The position numbers and the translations under genes are program-made. The notes under the pieces are model-generated. The model saw only the letters and a program-made list of their open reading frames with translations, searched no databases and was not told the origin of the DNA. Positions 30,304 to 39,063 of a stretch of DNA of 44,629 nucleotides are shown piece after piece. Source of the stretch: a virus; the IMG/VR virus record IMGVR_UViG_3300013131_000004, positions 1 through 44,629 of that record, one strand, 5' to 3'. Positions within the stretch are counted from its first letter, which is position 1; each line of letters starts with the position of its first letter.

Positions 30304-30915
30304 TCACGGATAGAAGTAGGTTGCAAAGGCCCCGCCCACGGTGCCCGTGCCATCGTCGAACCCGGCCACAAGCGGGTCGGTATCTTCAGCAAAACCAAAG
30401 ACCGGGTCGGTGTACCAGCACAGGCCCACGCCCACGCCGGCCGCCCGGGCCGCGTTCACCATCTCGATCAGGCCAGCCGTCTCGGCCGCGCTCAGCCCCG
30501 TCGTCACGCCGACGCCCAGCACGAACGACGCCGGCGGCAAGTCAGCCACCGACACCACCAGCACGTTGGCCCCGAGTAGGCCCCGCACTACCGCCGCCAG
30601 GTCCGGCAGCGACGCGCACGAGACGTTGCAGAGGATTCGCGCCAGCACCTTCTGCCGGTAGACCGCGTCCGCCTCGCCCATGCCGTAGGGGCCGCCGTAG
30701 CGGTCCTGGCCGAGTTCCTGGCCAACGCTGTCCAGGGTCACGCCCTCAGCCGTCGCCACGTCGCGGTGCGCGGCCAAGTACTGCAGCAGGTCTTCCAGCA
30801 GCTGCACCCGGTCTGTCGCCGTCGCCAGCAAGGCCAAAAAGTTGGTCTTGTCCTGCAGTTGCCAGGACACCAGCTGGGCCGCCTGCGCGGTGTGGTCGGT
30901 GATCGGTGTGCTCAT
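30304..30915 (-). CDS. Baseplate protein, DUF2612-like (tail protein I role)
   Basis: 203 aa. Resembles the DUF2612 family that follows the J-like gene in Mu-like and related myoviruses: DRVQLLEDLLQYLAAHRDVA, GVTLDSVGQELGQDRYGGPY, ADAVYRQKVLARILCN. It links the baseplate wedge to the fibre. Ends GAFATYFYP, typical of the family. Positioned between the J-like protein and the fibre gene. Confidence 0.85.
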   Translation of the reverse strand: MSTPITDHTAQAAQLVSWQLQDKTNFLALLATATDRVQLLEDLLQYLAAHRDVATAEGVTLDSVGQELGQDRYGGPYGMGEADAVYRQKVLARILCNVSCASLPDLAAVVRGLLGANVLVVSVADLPPASFVLGVGVTTGLSAAETAGLIEMVNAARAAGVGVGLCWYTDPVFGFAEDTDPLVAGFDDGTGTVGGAFATYFYP

Positions 30916-32106
30916 CTAGGCCCACACAATCGAGATTCCGCCAGCGACTAGCGTAGCGTACTCGTCGTAGTTCACCGCCAACGCGCCCGACAGCGACAGG
31001 GCCACGGCGTTCAGCGTGCCCGACACCGCCGTCGCCCCGACCGCAGCGCCAAGCACCGCCGCCACAAGCCGCACGTGCACCACATCGGCGCCCAGGCCCA
31101 GCGCCTCAACCACCGCAATGCAGGCCGCCTTGACCGCCGCAGCGTAGACCGCGTTCGATCCCGTCACCGTCAGCGCCAGCGTGCACACCTTTGCGCTCGC
31201 TGCCTGGAACTTGACCACGTGAGTGATACCCTCGTCGTCGACCACCGACACCGACGTGTTGCCGTGCGTCGCAATCCCCGCCGGCTTGGCCAGCAAGATG
31301 CGTGTGCCGATCTCCAAGTCCGTCGCCGTGCCGCGCACGACCACAAGCAGGCTATGTGGCGGCAAGGTCGCAATCGTCTCGGGCGACGATATGCCCGTGC
31401 TGTCGCTCGTGTTTTCGTAGCCGCGGGCCTGCTGCACAGTCGACAGCGCCAGCACCTTGGCCACCACCGCGGCGGGCGTGCCTGCGCCGGGCTGGGCAAG
31501 GGCCTGAAAGTACCGGATCCGCAAGTCGGGATCGGTCTCTTCGTCGGCGCCCGTGTCGCCCGCCGCCGCGTTGGCCAGCGTCAACTCACTCGAACCTACG
31601 AACGACGTGACCCACTCCCAGGCGCTGCCTACCGGCACCACCGTGGCCCCGGCCTCAATGGCCAAGAAGTCCATCGCCACCGTCGCACCGTCGGCCACGT
31701 CGCCGCCCAGCACCGCCCCAAAGCGGTCGCCCGTGCTCATCTCGACGATGGCGCCGGCGGGCACCGTCAAGAGGCCACCGCCGCCGATCGGATTGCTCAC
31801 CAGGATCGATACCGTCGTCCGCGTTGCCGGGTTGCGGGTGATACCGTTGCGGGCCACGGCCTGGTCAAGGGCCGCGCCGGTCGCCGACACCACGAACTGC
31901 GCCAGGTACAGATCCTGGATCAGCTCTTGGATCAGCGTCTCGCGCTCGGCCAGCACGCCCAGCAGTTGCCCGAGCGGCGAGCCGTCGTCGTCGGCCAGCA
32001 GCGTCTGGATGCCCGTCTTGGTCCGCACCGCATCGGCCAGCTCGCTGCGGATGGTCGCCAGGTCCTGGATCTGCAGGCCGGCAGCTGTCATCGTCGGTCC
32101 GGCCAT
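30916..32106 (-). CDS. Baseplate J-like wedge protein (Mu gp47-like)
   Basis: 396 aa. Family marks: DDGSPLGQLLGVLAERETLI near the start, GAALDQAVARNGITRNPATR, VPAGAIVEMSTGDRF, and EETDPDLRIRYFQALAQPGA. It forms the baseplate wedge ring with the gp25-like protein and holds the fibres. It directly abuts the DUF2612 gene. Confidence 0.9.
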   Translation of the reverse strand: MAGPTMTAAGLQIQDLATIRSELADAVRTKTGIQTLLADDDGSPLGQLLGVLAERETLIQELIQDLYLAQFVVSATGAALDQAVARNGITRNPATRTTVSILVSNPIGGGGLLTVPAGAIVEMSTGDRFGAVLGGDVADGATVAMDFLAIEAGATVVPVGSAWEWVTSFVGSSELTLANAAAGDTGADEETDPDLRIRYFQALAQPGAGTPAAVVAKVLALSTVQQARGYENTSDSTGISSPETIATLPPHSLLVVVRGTATDLEIGTRILLAKPAGIATHGNTSVSVVDDEGITHVVKFQAASAKVCTLALTVTGSNAVYAAAVKAACIAVVEALGLGADVVHVRLVAAVLGAAVGATAVSGTLNAVALSLSGALAVNYDEYATLVAGGISIVWA

Positions 32107-32109
32107 CGC

Positions 32110-32481
32110 CTACCCCACCTTGATCGTCGTGTCGAAAAGCTGCCCCAGGTCCGTTGTTCCCTGCACTGTCACCGAGATGGCGCGTGCCTCGGGCCCGCGC
32201 ACGACGGCGACCGACGACACCGAGGCCACGCCCGGCGTCGCCGCTAGCACCCGCCGCACCTCGGCCTCGACCTGGCTGTCGCTGATGCCCAGACCCAGCA
32301 CCTGGCCGAACCAGTCGAGGCCCGCGTCCAGGTTCAGAACCCACTCGCCCTTGACCTGCTGCAGCCGGAACTTGGCGTGCTGGGCAATCGCCGGCGCATC
32401 GGCTACCCAGGCAAAGCTGCGCCCGTCGCTCAGGTCCAGGTCGCCGGCAGCGTCCAGCGCCATGTCGCGGTAGATCGCCAT
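32110..32481 (-). CDS. Baseplate wedge protein, gp25/GPW-like
   Basis: 123 aa. Small wedge component: DLSDGRSFAWVADAPAIAQH, KGEWVLNLDAGLDWFGQVLG, then VEAEVRRVLAATPGVASVSS. This is the arrangement of Mu gp46/GPW-like proteins that nucleate sheath assembly. Located between the spike and J genes in the standard order. Confidence 0.87.
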   Translation of the reverse strand: MAIYRDMALDAAGDLDLSDGRSFAWVADAPAIAQHAKFRLQQVKGEWVLNLDAGLDWFGQVLGLGISDSQVEAEVRRVLAATPGVASVSSVAVVRGPEARAISVTVQGTTDLGQLFDTTIKVG

Positions 32482-33081
32482 CTATTTCACCATGACCGTA
32501 GCGCTGCCGCCGGTGATGGTGCCAAAGCTCGGGTCCACCGGCGGCGGCGTGCTAAGCACCGTGCCAATGGCGCTGAACCAAGCAATCCATGCGGCATTGC
32601 TGACTTGCACCGCATCGCCCTGCCTTGCCGCCGGCGTCGTGGCGCCCTTGCCCAGCAGCACCTGGCCGCCGGTCGGTTCACGGAGCTCGAGCTTGCCGTC
32701 TTGCACGTCGGCCATAGCCCGGTAGTCCAGGCCCGGCACAAACACCGCATCGCCCAGGTGGTGGTGGCGCTCGCTCTGCGGATCTCCCTCAGTGCCGTTG
32801 GCCAGCCAGCGCGCGATGCTGCGGCTGCAGAACACCAGCAGGCCCGTGTCGCCCTTACTGAGCGGCCAGACCACAGCGGCGCCGTTGCCACAGGGAAACA
32901 CCACCGGCACGCCCGCCAGCACCGGCAGCTCGCCGTCCACATCGTCCGGCACCGGTTGCACCTGCACCCGCTGGGTATCTTTGTCGTAGGCCACCACCCG
33001 GCCGGGCAGCGCCGTCCACATCGAAAGCGCCAGACCCCGCAGGACCTCGCCCATCAGCTCTTCGGGCGTAGCCAGTTCCAT
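32482..33081 (-). CDS. Baseplate spike (gp138/gpV-like)
   Basis: 199 aa. An N-terminal OB-like domain (TALPGRVVAYDKDTQRVQVQ, VPVVFPCGNGAAVVWPLSKG, DTGLLVFCSRSIARWL) is typical of the Gp138/gp45 spike family. An HHHLGDAVFVPGL segment and a glycine-rich C-terminal part with LELREPTGGQVLLGKG follow. It forms the membrane-piercing trimer at the tube tip. Starts at the base where the hub gene stops. Confidence 0.87.
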   Translation of the reverse strand: MELATPEELMGEVLRGLALSMWTALPGRVVAYDKDTQRVQVQPVPDDVDGELPVLAGVPVVFPCGNGAAVVWPLSKGDTGLLVFCSRSIARWLANGTEGDPQSERHHHLGDAVFVPGLDYRAMADVQDGKLELREPTGGQVLLGKGATTPAARQGDAVQVSNAAWIAWFSAIGTVLSTPPPVDPSFGTITGGSATVMVK

Positions 33082-33914
33082 CAGACCTCAAGGCACTCGC
33101 AGTTGCTGTTCCAGTCGCTGCCGTGCGTATCGCCGACAAGCTCCACCTTGGAGCACCGCAGCAGGCCCGACAAGGTTTGCGACTTCAACTCGACCAGACG
33201 GCCCGGCTTGAGCAAGGGCTGCAGCCGCGACTGCAGCTTGATCGTGCGGTGCGTTTTCTTCTTCTTCTTGACGTCTTTGAAGTTGCCGGCCTCGTCGGCC
33301 GTGCACTCCGGCGCCCCCTGCAGGCCGCTCTCCGGCGACAGGTAGACCGCCGTCTCAGCGGTCGCCGTGTCGGCTTTGAGCAACAGCAGCCGGCCCGCCT
33401 GCATCGACCACTCCAGACCGAGCGAGCGACACAAGATGTCCATCTCATCATGGGCAAAGCCGTAGAGCGTCACTGGCCCCGCCGTCTGCCCCTCAACCAG
33501 CGCCAACTGCGACGGCGAGACCTGCAAGCCCATCGCCGCGGCCACGGTCTTGAGCACGTCGCGGTGCGGCGTCGACTTTTGGAGCACGGAGCGCATGCGC
33601 GACTGCCACTGCGGATCGCCGTCCCTGCACTCCAAGGTGGTGACCCACCCGCCGGCCTGGCGCTGGCTGCTGGCGTGAAGCACCTGGCCAGCGAACACCA
33701 GCGCCGCCGTTTCCTCGTAGCCGGCGACCAGGCGCACCTCGGTGCCCTTCTGCGTCACAGCGGCACGGCTTTGCTCCGATAGGCCGAATACCACGATCTC
33801 AGCCGTGTTGGGCTTGCTCTGCACCGACAGCGTCACGTGAAACGACATCCGCAGTTCAGTGAACTGCAGCGCGCCCACCGTCAGGCGGCATACCCGGCGG
33901 AATAACTGGCTCAC
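33081..33914 (-). CDS. Baseplate hub protein
   Basis: 277 aa from GTG 33914, which overlaps the stop of the plug gene (GTGA); the frame is open further upstream but that part is arginine-rich shadow sequence. The start SQLFRRVCRLTVGALQFTEL then FHVTLSVQSKPNTAEIVVFG resembles the hub family before the spike in Mu-like myoviruses. It lies in the tube-to-spike region of the baseplate. Confidence 0.8.
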   Translation of the reverse strand: MSQLFRRVCRLTVGALQFTELRMSFHVTLSVQSKPNTAEIVVFGLSEQSRAAVTQKGTEVRLVAGYEETAALVFAGQVLHASSQRQAGGWVTTLECRDGDPQWQSRMRSVLQKSTPHRDVLKTVAAAMGLQVSPSQLALVEGQTAGPVTLYGFAHDEMDILCRSLGLEWSMQAGRLLLLKADTATAETAVYLSPESGLQGAPECTADEAGNFKDVKKKKKTHRTIKLQSRLQPLLKPGRLVELKSQTLSGLLRCSKVELVGDTHGSDWNSNCECLEV

Positions 33915-34240
33915 GCCGCCTCGGAATAGTAGAGGCCCACCCGACCGCCCAGCTCGTCTTTTCCGGCGTCGCGGTTCGGATCGGTCTGGGCCCAGGCCAG
34001 CAGCACGCCCGGCGGCACGCGCGGGTCGTGGCGGTGCGGCGCTAGCAGGTCCCAGTTGTTGCAGACCGCAATCGAGCCCGAGAGCATGGTGCCGTCGTCG
34101 GCCGCAATCGACATGACCCAGCGCTGGGCCCGGTCGTTCCACCGGAACGCCAGGCGCACGGCTAGACCGTCCAACACCACGAGCTGCTCAAACGGCTCGG
34201 CGTCGGGATCGGGGCGCAGGTCTAGGCGGACAACGGCCAT
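33911..34240 (-). CDS. Baseplate plug protein
   Basis: 109 aa. Resembles a short phage baseplate plug family: VVLDGLAVRLAFRWNDRAQR, WVMSIAADDGTMLSGSIAV, PGVLLAWAQTDPNRDAGKDE, GGRVGLYYSE. Such proteins seal the tube end before the spike. The gene order Dit-like, plug, hub, spike supports this. Confidence 0.8.
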   Translation of the reverse strand: MAVVRLDLRPDPDAEPFEQLVVLDGLAVRLAFRWNDRAQRWVMSIAADDGTMLSGSIAVCNNWDLLAPHRHDPRVPPGVLLAWAQTDPNRDAGKDELGGRVGLYYSEAA

Positions 34241-34255
34241 AGGTCACCACTTCGG

Positions 34256-34837
34256 TTAGGGCAGGATGACCGGCAGGCCAAACGCCTTGGCCACGACCAG
34301 CGCCGGAAAGGCGCCCTGGGTCGCGATCTGGTCAGCGACCGTCAGCAGCGCGCCCAAGTCCTTGAGCTTGCCCTTGTGCCGCACGCCCGCAGCCATTCGC
34401 GACTTGGGCACCTTGACCACCGAAGACTCGGCGATCTGCAGTTCGCGTACCTCGATCTGCACCGTGCGGCCATTGGTATTGGCGTCGCGCGGCGCGCTCA
34501 CGCTGGTCAGGACCGCCGGGTAGTAAGCCCCACCGTCCCAGACCACCCAGCAGATCTCCGCGTCGTAGGCCGCCTTGAGCAGCCGCCGACGGGCCACCTC
34601 CGGCCGGGTCGGGCCGCTCGGCAGCACGCCCGCCCGGTCCGGGTTCGGCGTGAACTTGACGGTAAAGCTGGCCCCGCGCGACTTCTTGGTCACGTTGTCC
34701 GTCAGTTGGCTACCATCCTCGGCGGGGTAGTCACTGGTCTCGCACTCGCCGTGCACCTCGGCCGAGACGACGCAATCGGCCTCGATGACCTCATCGCCGG
34801 CCGTGCCAAATCGGACCTGTAGGCTCGCTACTGCCAT
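34256..34837 (-). CDS. Dit-like baseplate/tail protein
   Basis: 193 aa, overlapping the tape-measure gene by 10 nt. N-terminal half: VEADC-like beta strands with ECETSDYPAEDGSQLTDNVT and KSRGASFTVKFTPNPDRAGV, followed by AYDAEICWVVWDGGAYYPAV and RTVQIEVRELQIAES. This matches Dit-like N-terminal domains of myoviruses. It forms the ring joining tube and baseplate. Confidence 0.75.
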   Translation of the reverse strand: MAVASLQVRFGTAGDEVIEADCVVSAEVHGECETSDYPAEDGSQLTDNVTKKSRGASFTVKFTPNPDRAGVLPSGPTRPEVARRRLLKAAYDAEICWVVWDGGAYYPAVLTSVSAPRDANTNGRTVQIEVRELQIAESSVVKVPKSRMAAGVRHKGKLKDLGALLTVADQIATQGAFPALVVAKAFGLPVILP

Positions 34838-36531
34838 TCGCTTGCCCCCTTGGCCTTTGGCCCCTTGTGCGTTTCGGCCATGCGCCGCAAGCCCTTGGCC
34901 ATCTCGCTGCGCACCACATCGACCACCTTGGTGCCCTGCTCTTCGGTCGTGCCGGCGGGCAAGGCGATCTTGATGTCGCCAAAGTGGGCGGTGATGCTGG
35001 CTGCCTGGTCTCGGTACCAGCCGAGCGTGTTGGTCACGCCCTTGTTGGCCTCGCGCACGCCCATGTCGCGGAAAGCGCCGCCCATGCCGCGGCTGTCGTA
35101 GCCGGGCACAGCACCTTCCAGGCCATACGTCTGATTCACGGTTTCGAGCACCAGGCCAATCGGGGATCCGTGCAGCGCGGCCATTCCGAGGTGATCTGTG
35201 ATGCCTAGGGCATTATCAAACGTTGGGTCGTCCTTGAAGGTTTTTACGGCTTTCATGGCCAGCATGACCTGGTCAACAACCTTGAGCACCGTAATCAAAG
35301 GAATCGAAAGAATCTTCAGTGTCTGAAGCACTACCTCCTTGAAGGCTCGCAGCGTCTCCAAGTGGTCTTTGAAGCGATCGATGACGCCTTGCTGCGCCAC
35401 GTCTTCCCCGAGCAGTGCTTCGGTCAGATCGCTAGTTAGTCCCAGCAGTTGCAGGTACGCCGGCGCCAGCTTCTGGCCGACCTGCACCTGCATCGCATCG
35501 AACTTGGCTTCTGCCAGCTCGGCCGCGTGGGCGTTCTGCGCTAGGCCCTTGGTCGAGGCGTCGTAGGCCTGCTGGGCCGAGCCCTGGGCATGAGTCAGCT
35601 GCTTGAGCGTCTCGGCGTAGCGGCCGTTGAGCTTGGTCACCAGGGGCAGAATCAGCGCCCGTGCCTCGTCGCTCGAAAAGAGCTTGGCCGTCGCTTTGAC
35701 CGAGCCGTCGGTGGTGGCGATGATTTTCTGTAGCGTGGGCACGAGGCCGCGCTGCGCCACCTCGGTCTCGATGTTGGTGATGCCGAGCTTCTTGTAGGCC
35801 CTCTGCAGGTCTTTGGTCGGCGCGGCCAGGTTGGTCATCGTCGCCTTGAGCTGCGTCATCATCATGGCCGTGGTGCCGGTGACGCCGGCGGCCGTGCCGA
35901 TAATGGCGAACAGCTCTTGCTGCTTGACCCCGAGTTGCACGCTCGCGCCGGTCACCTCGCCGATCTTGGCCGCCATCTCAGGCAGGCTCGTCTTGCCGAT
36001 GTTGGCCGCCATCGCAGCCAGGTCGGCCACGTTCTGGGCCGCCTTGACCGACGTGTCGCCGTAGGCCAGCGTGACCGCGCTGAGCAGGTTGACCGCCTCG
36101 GTCGTCTCCGCTCCCGCCGCCGTTGCCGCTTTGGACGAGATCTCCGTCAGCTTGATCGTGTCGGCCGTGACGCCGAATGCCGAGCCAACCTCGTAGGTTG
36201 CGCCGGCCAGGTCCTTGAGGCTGCGGCCCGTGCGCTGGCTCATGTCCAGCAATTCATCGCGGTAGTTCTGCACCTGGGCGATGTTGTCGGGCACGAGCGT
36301 CTGGATCTTGCCCAGCTGCTTTTCAAGGTCCAGGTTGGCCTTGATCGCCTCGATCGACTTGCTCGCCGCACCGAACGCCGCAATCGCCGCGGCCGCACGC
36401 ATGAACGCCTTTTCAAGGCCGTCCGCATGGTGCTTGGTTCGCTCGGTGCGTTTCTCAGCCTGGTCAAGCGGCTTGTCGTCGACCTTGAAGCCCACTCCGA
36501 TCAGCAGCTTTCGGATGACCTCGCCGTCCAT
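34828..36531 (-). CDS. Tail tape measure protein (short)
   Basis: 567 aa. It fixes tail length and fills the tube. The N-terminus is helical and charged (ERTKHHADGLEKAFMRAAAA). The core has the PhageMin_Tail-type pattern: TGRSLKDLAGATYEVGSAFG, SVKAAQNVADLAAMAANIGK, GTTAMMMTQLKATMTNLAAP, with SSDEARALILPLVTKLNGRY. At roughly 1.5 angstrom per residue this predicts a tail near 85 nm. It follows the tail-chaperone pair as usual; ATG 36531 lies four nt after the frameshift-frame stop. Confidence 0.9.
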   Translation of the reverse strand: MDGEVIRKLLIGVGFKVDDKPLDQAEKRTERTKHHADGLEKAFMRAAAAIAAFGAASKSIEAIKANLDLEKQLGKIQTLVPDNIAQVQNYRDELLDMSQRTGRSLKDLAGATYEVGSAFGVTADTIKLTEISSKAATAAGAETTEAVNLLSAVTLAYGDTSVKAAQNVADLAAMAANIGKTSLPEMAAKIGEVTGASVQLGVKQQELFAIIGTAAGVTGTTAMMMTQLKATMTNLAAPTKDLQRAYKKLGITNIETEVAQRGLVPTLQKIIATTDGSVKATAKLFSSDEARALILPLVTKLNGRYAETLKQLTHAQGSAQQAYDASTKGLAQNAHAAELAEAKFDAMQVQVGQKLAPAYLQLLGLTSDLTEALLGEDVAQQGVIDRFKDHLETLRAFKEVVLQTLKILSIPLITVLKVVDQVMLAMKAVKTFKDDPTFDNALGITDHLGMAALHGSPIGLVLETVNQTYGLEGAVPGYDSRGMGGAFRDMGVREANKGVTNTLGWYRDQAASITAHFGDIKIALPAGTTEEQGTKVVDVVRSEMAKGLRRMAETHKGPKAKGASEWQ

Positions 36532-36534
36532 TGC

Positions 36535-37151
36535 CTAACCCCGCTGCGCGTCTCGACGGGCCTGTTCCTCCGCCTCGTCCATCTCGTCGCAGATCTCGTG
36601 GGCCTCGACCAGGTCGTCCAGACTCCAGAGTTCCTCGACCTCGTACAGTCCGCTCGCTAACTTTCGGACGACTGGACGCCAGAAATACCAGCGGCCGGCG
36701 CCGCGGCGCCCTGGGTGCGGATCAGGTTCTTGGCGACTTCGCTGCTCGCCAGCTGCACCACGTCGGACGAGGCGGCGAAGTCCGGCAAAAAATCCGAGCA
36801 GTTGTGTCCAATCGCCGCGTGCAGCAGCTTGGCGTACAAGCCCGGTCGACCTACGAAGACTTCCTCTTCAACCTCGGGGCTCAGCACCTTGCGGTTGTTG
36901 TGCGTGCACTGGGCCAGCAACGGCTGGAACACCTTGGCTTTGTACTCGGCAGACGCCATCTGCGTGGCCAGCTCGGCCAGCGACAGGCCCAGACCAGCCA
37001 CCGCTTGGCCAGCACCGCGCCCATAGGCGCCGAGCGTCTCGCCGTGCACCCGCATCAGCACCATGGCCGCCTCGTACGCAGCCAGGCCACCGATCTGCCC
37101 GACCTCGAACGTCTCGCCGTCGATCTCGACCGGCTTGCGTACTCGGGACAT
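36535..37151 (-). CDS. Tail assembly chaperone, -1 frameshift product
   Basis: About 205 aa if ribosomes slip at T TTT TTG (36792-36786). After the slip the -1 frame runs without a stop to TAG at 36537-36535, giving 83 extra residues. Its last 55 include GRWYFWRPVVRKLASGLYEV then WSLDDLVEAHEICDEMDEAE, which resembles a C-terminal chaperone module known from other phages (WxFWRPVV plus acidic helix). Like lambda gpG-T, the two forms would coat the tape measure and recruit tube subunits. An alternative is a separate short gene in that frame, but I see no good start for one. Confidence 0.75.
36657..37151 (-). CDS. Tail assembly chaperone, zero-frame product
   Basis: 164 aa. The N-terminus has EIDGETFEVGQIGGLAAYEA, a typical start for myovirus tail-chaperone proteins, then a helical body with CTHNNRKVLSPEVEEEVFVG. 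It sits between the tube and tape-measure genes, the invariant chaperone position. Codon 122 is part of the slippery heptamer. AGGGG precedes the start. Confidence 0.82.
   Translation of the reverse strand: MSRVRKPVEIDGETFEVGQIGGLAAYEAAMVLMRVHGETLGAYGRGAGQAVAGLGLSLAELATQMASAEYKAKVFQPLLAQCTHNNRKVLSPEVEEEVFVGRPGLYAKLLHAAIGHNCSDFLPDFAASSDVVQLASSEVAKNLIRTQGAAAPAAGISGVQSSES
36786..36792 (-). other. Slippery site for programmed -1 frameshift
   Basis: Zero-frame reading GAT TTT TTG contains the canonical X XXY YYZ heptamer T TTT TTG on the minus strand. The -1 frame is then open for 83 codons. Confidence 0.8.
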
Positions 37152-37185
37152 GCGTCACCCCTGTCGTGTGGTTGGACTAGTCGGA

Positions 37186-37605
37186 CTAGATCTGGCTGAA
37201 GCCGGCGCGGTTCAGGCGCAGCTTGCCGGTGAACACCCAGACCCGCGAACCGGCCTTCTGTCCGTACTTGACGCCTGGGGCCTTCTTGACCATCGCCGCG
37301 CCCATGAAGGCGCACTCGGCCCCTTGCGGGTTGAAGCACTGGATCGGGATCGGCAGGCCGCTCGCCGTCAGGATCTCCAGTTCGTTATTGGCCAGACTGG
37401 TCTGGGCCAGCGTGATCTCGATGGTCCCCAGGCGCTCCTTGGGACGGCTCGACATGGCAATGTAGCCGTCCGCGCCCTCGGTCGGCTCGGTCTCGTCGCT
37501 GTCGTGCTCGGCGTTGAAGAAGTCGCCGTCGCCGGTGCCAGTAAGCAGCGCGCCGGCCGCCGTGATTGCCAGAAGGTGTGCAGCGTATCCGCCCTGTTGC
37601 GACAT
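37186..37605 (-). CDS. Tail tube protein
   Basis: 139 aa with AAGGAG upstream. Tube-like beta fold: YIAMSSRPKERLGTIEITLA, NELEILTASGLPIPIQCFNP, SRVWVFTGKLRLNRAGFSQI. It polymerises into the inner tail tube and directly follows the sheath gene, as in related myoviruses (DUF3277-like). Confidence 0.85.
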   Translation of the reverse strand: MSQQGGYAAHLLAITAAGALLTGTGDGDFFNAEHDSDETEPTEGADGYIAMSSRPKERLGTIEITLAQTSLANNELEILTASGLPIPIQCFNPQGAECAFMGAAMVKKAPGVKYGQKAGSRVWVFTGKLRLNRAGFSQI

Positions 37606-37661
37606 CGTCGTCTCCTTGCTCGGGCGTGGCCCGGATCAGTTCCCGTAGTCCCCGTGAACCA

Positions 37662-39056
37662 CTACGCCTTGAGCGAGACCGCCATGTCGGCCACCACGTG
37701 GATGCCGCCGCTCGTCTGCCACGAGGCCTTGATGCCACGGAAGATGCGGTTGCTCACGTCGCTCGGCGCCTGGTTGGCCACCGTCGGCACCGTGTAGCTG
37801 TCATCGAAGCTCTTCTTGACCAGCGCGCCCGACGACACGTAGCGATCCTCGACCTTCTGGAACACGGCCAGCAGCGCCGCCACACCCTGGTCGGTGTAGG
37901 GCACCTTCTTGGCCTTGTTCAGCACTTCCATCAGGCCGGTCTGCAGTTCGCTCTCGATGGCGTCGGCCAACTGGATCTGGTCGGCGAAGTACGGCGTGCC
38001 GGGGCTGGACTCGGCCGCACACGTGCCGGGGAACGTGATGGAAAAGCCCAGCTCCTTGGCGTACCAGTTGCCGCGCTGGGTCTGGATGTAGCCGCGCTGC
38101 GCCGTGGTCAGCGTGTCCGGCAGTACGCCGGTCAAGGTCTTGTGCGCCCAGGTGGCGCTGCCCGGGTCGCTCGGCAGCACCTTGCCACACCACGCCGCGT
38201 CGGCCGGGATGCTCGCCGCCGTCGTCTCGACCTGGCGCGCGGTCGGCCGCGGAGCCGCTCCGCCCGTGAAGTACGCATCGGTCATCAGCTGCTCGACCAG
38301 CGGGGCCGCGGCGGTGATCTCGATGTAGTCGTACTCGCCCGAGCCCAGCGGCGCGCCGGTGGTCGTGCCCGGCGTCGCGGTCGAGATGGCCGCCGTGGCA
38401 GCGAGCTCGGTGGCGATGGCGCCGATCATGCCGTTGTGGGTCGTGATGATGGCGCCGTCGAAGTGGACCTCGGTGATCGACGTGCCATTGATCTTGCAGT
38501 TGAACCTGTTGCCCGACACCGTGAGCTTGTCGAAGTAGATGCGGGCGACCTGGGCGGTGGCGTTCTGGTAGATCGCCATGGTACGCGCCCGGGTGGCCTG
38601 GAACAGCGCCGACAGCACGCTCTCGCCGGCGCCCTTGGCCGTGGAATCGTTGGTGCACGCCAGGAACAGGCAGCGGCTGTCCGCGGCCTCGACCCAGTCA
38701 GCAATGTCCTCGATGTCGGCCTGGACGCGGCTGGTCGACAGCAGCGCATACCAGTCGGGATCTTCAGTTACGATGTCGTCCAGCGAGGTTGCGATGGTGC
38801 CGACGACGCCGGCCACCTTGAACGTCGCCACCCGCGGCTGCTGAGCCAGCAGCGCCGCAGCCATCTTGTAGGCCGCGTGGTAGCTCTTCCAGCCGTCGTC
38901 GCGCATCTCGCTGAGCGTGCTGTACGTGCGGATGTCGGGATTGCCCGCGACCGACGCCTTGAAGTTGCTGTGGTCGAGGATGAGCGGGATACCAAACGAG
39001 GTCCGCGGAGTGGCGGCCGACTCGATGCCCACAGACAGGTTGATGATTCCGCTCAT
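37662..39056 (-). CDS. Tail sheath protein (DUF3383-like)
   Basis: 464 aa with GAGGAA upstream of ATG 39056. Forms the contractile sheath. It resembles the DUF3383 sheath family: SFGIPLILDHSNF and YSTLSEMRDDGWKSYHAAYK near the start, VQADIEDIADWVEAADSRCL, WAHKTLTGVLPDTLTTAQRG, and KKVPYTDQGVAALLAVFQKV. This gene defines the phage as a myovirus morphotype. Confidence 0.9.
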   Translation of the reverse strand: MSGIINLSVGIESAATPRTSFGIPLILDHSNFKASVAGNPDIRTYSTLSEMRDDGWKSYHAAYKMAAALLAQQPRVATFKVAGVVGTIATSLDDIVTEDPDWYALLSTSRVQADIEDIADWVEAADSRCLFLACTNDSTAKGAGESVLSALFQATRARTMAIYQNATAQVARIYFDKLTVSGNRFNCKINGTSITEVHFDGAIITTHNGMIGAIATELAATAAISTATPGTTTGAPLGSGEYDYIEITAAAPLVEQLMTDAYFTGGAAPRPTARQVETTAASIPADAAWCGKVLPSDPGSATWAHKTLTGVLPDTLTTAQRGYIQTQRGNWYAKELGFSITFPGTCAAESSPGTPYFADQIQLADAIESELQTGLMEVLNKAKKVPYTDQGVAALLAVFQKVEDRYVSSGALVKKSFDDSYTVPTVANQAPSDVSNRIFRGIKASWQTSGGIHVVADMAVSLKA

Positions 39057-39063
39057 GTGTTCC

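Noticed and set aside
28229-30313. 694-aa open frame on the plus strand
   Set aside because: Antisense to the main tail fibre, whose repeats and tip are clearly coding on the other strand.
36657-36680. Frameshift near the end of the zero-frame chaperone (GAA AGT TAG)
   Set aside because: The bases there do not form a slippery heptamer; the T TTT TTG site upstream does and leaves the -1 frame open throughout.
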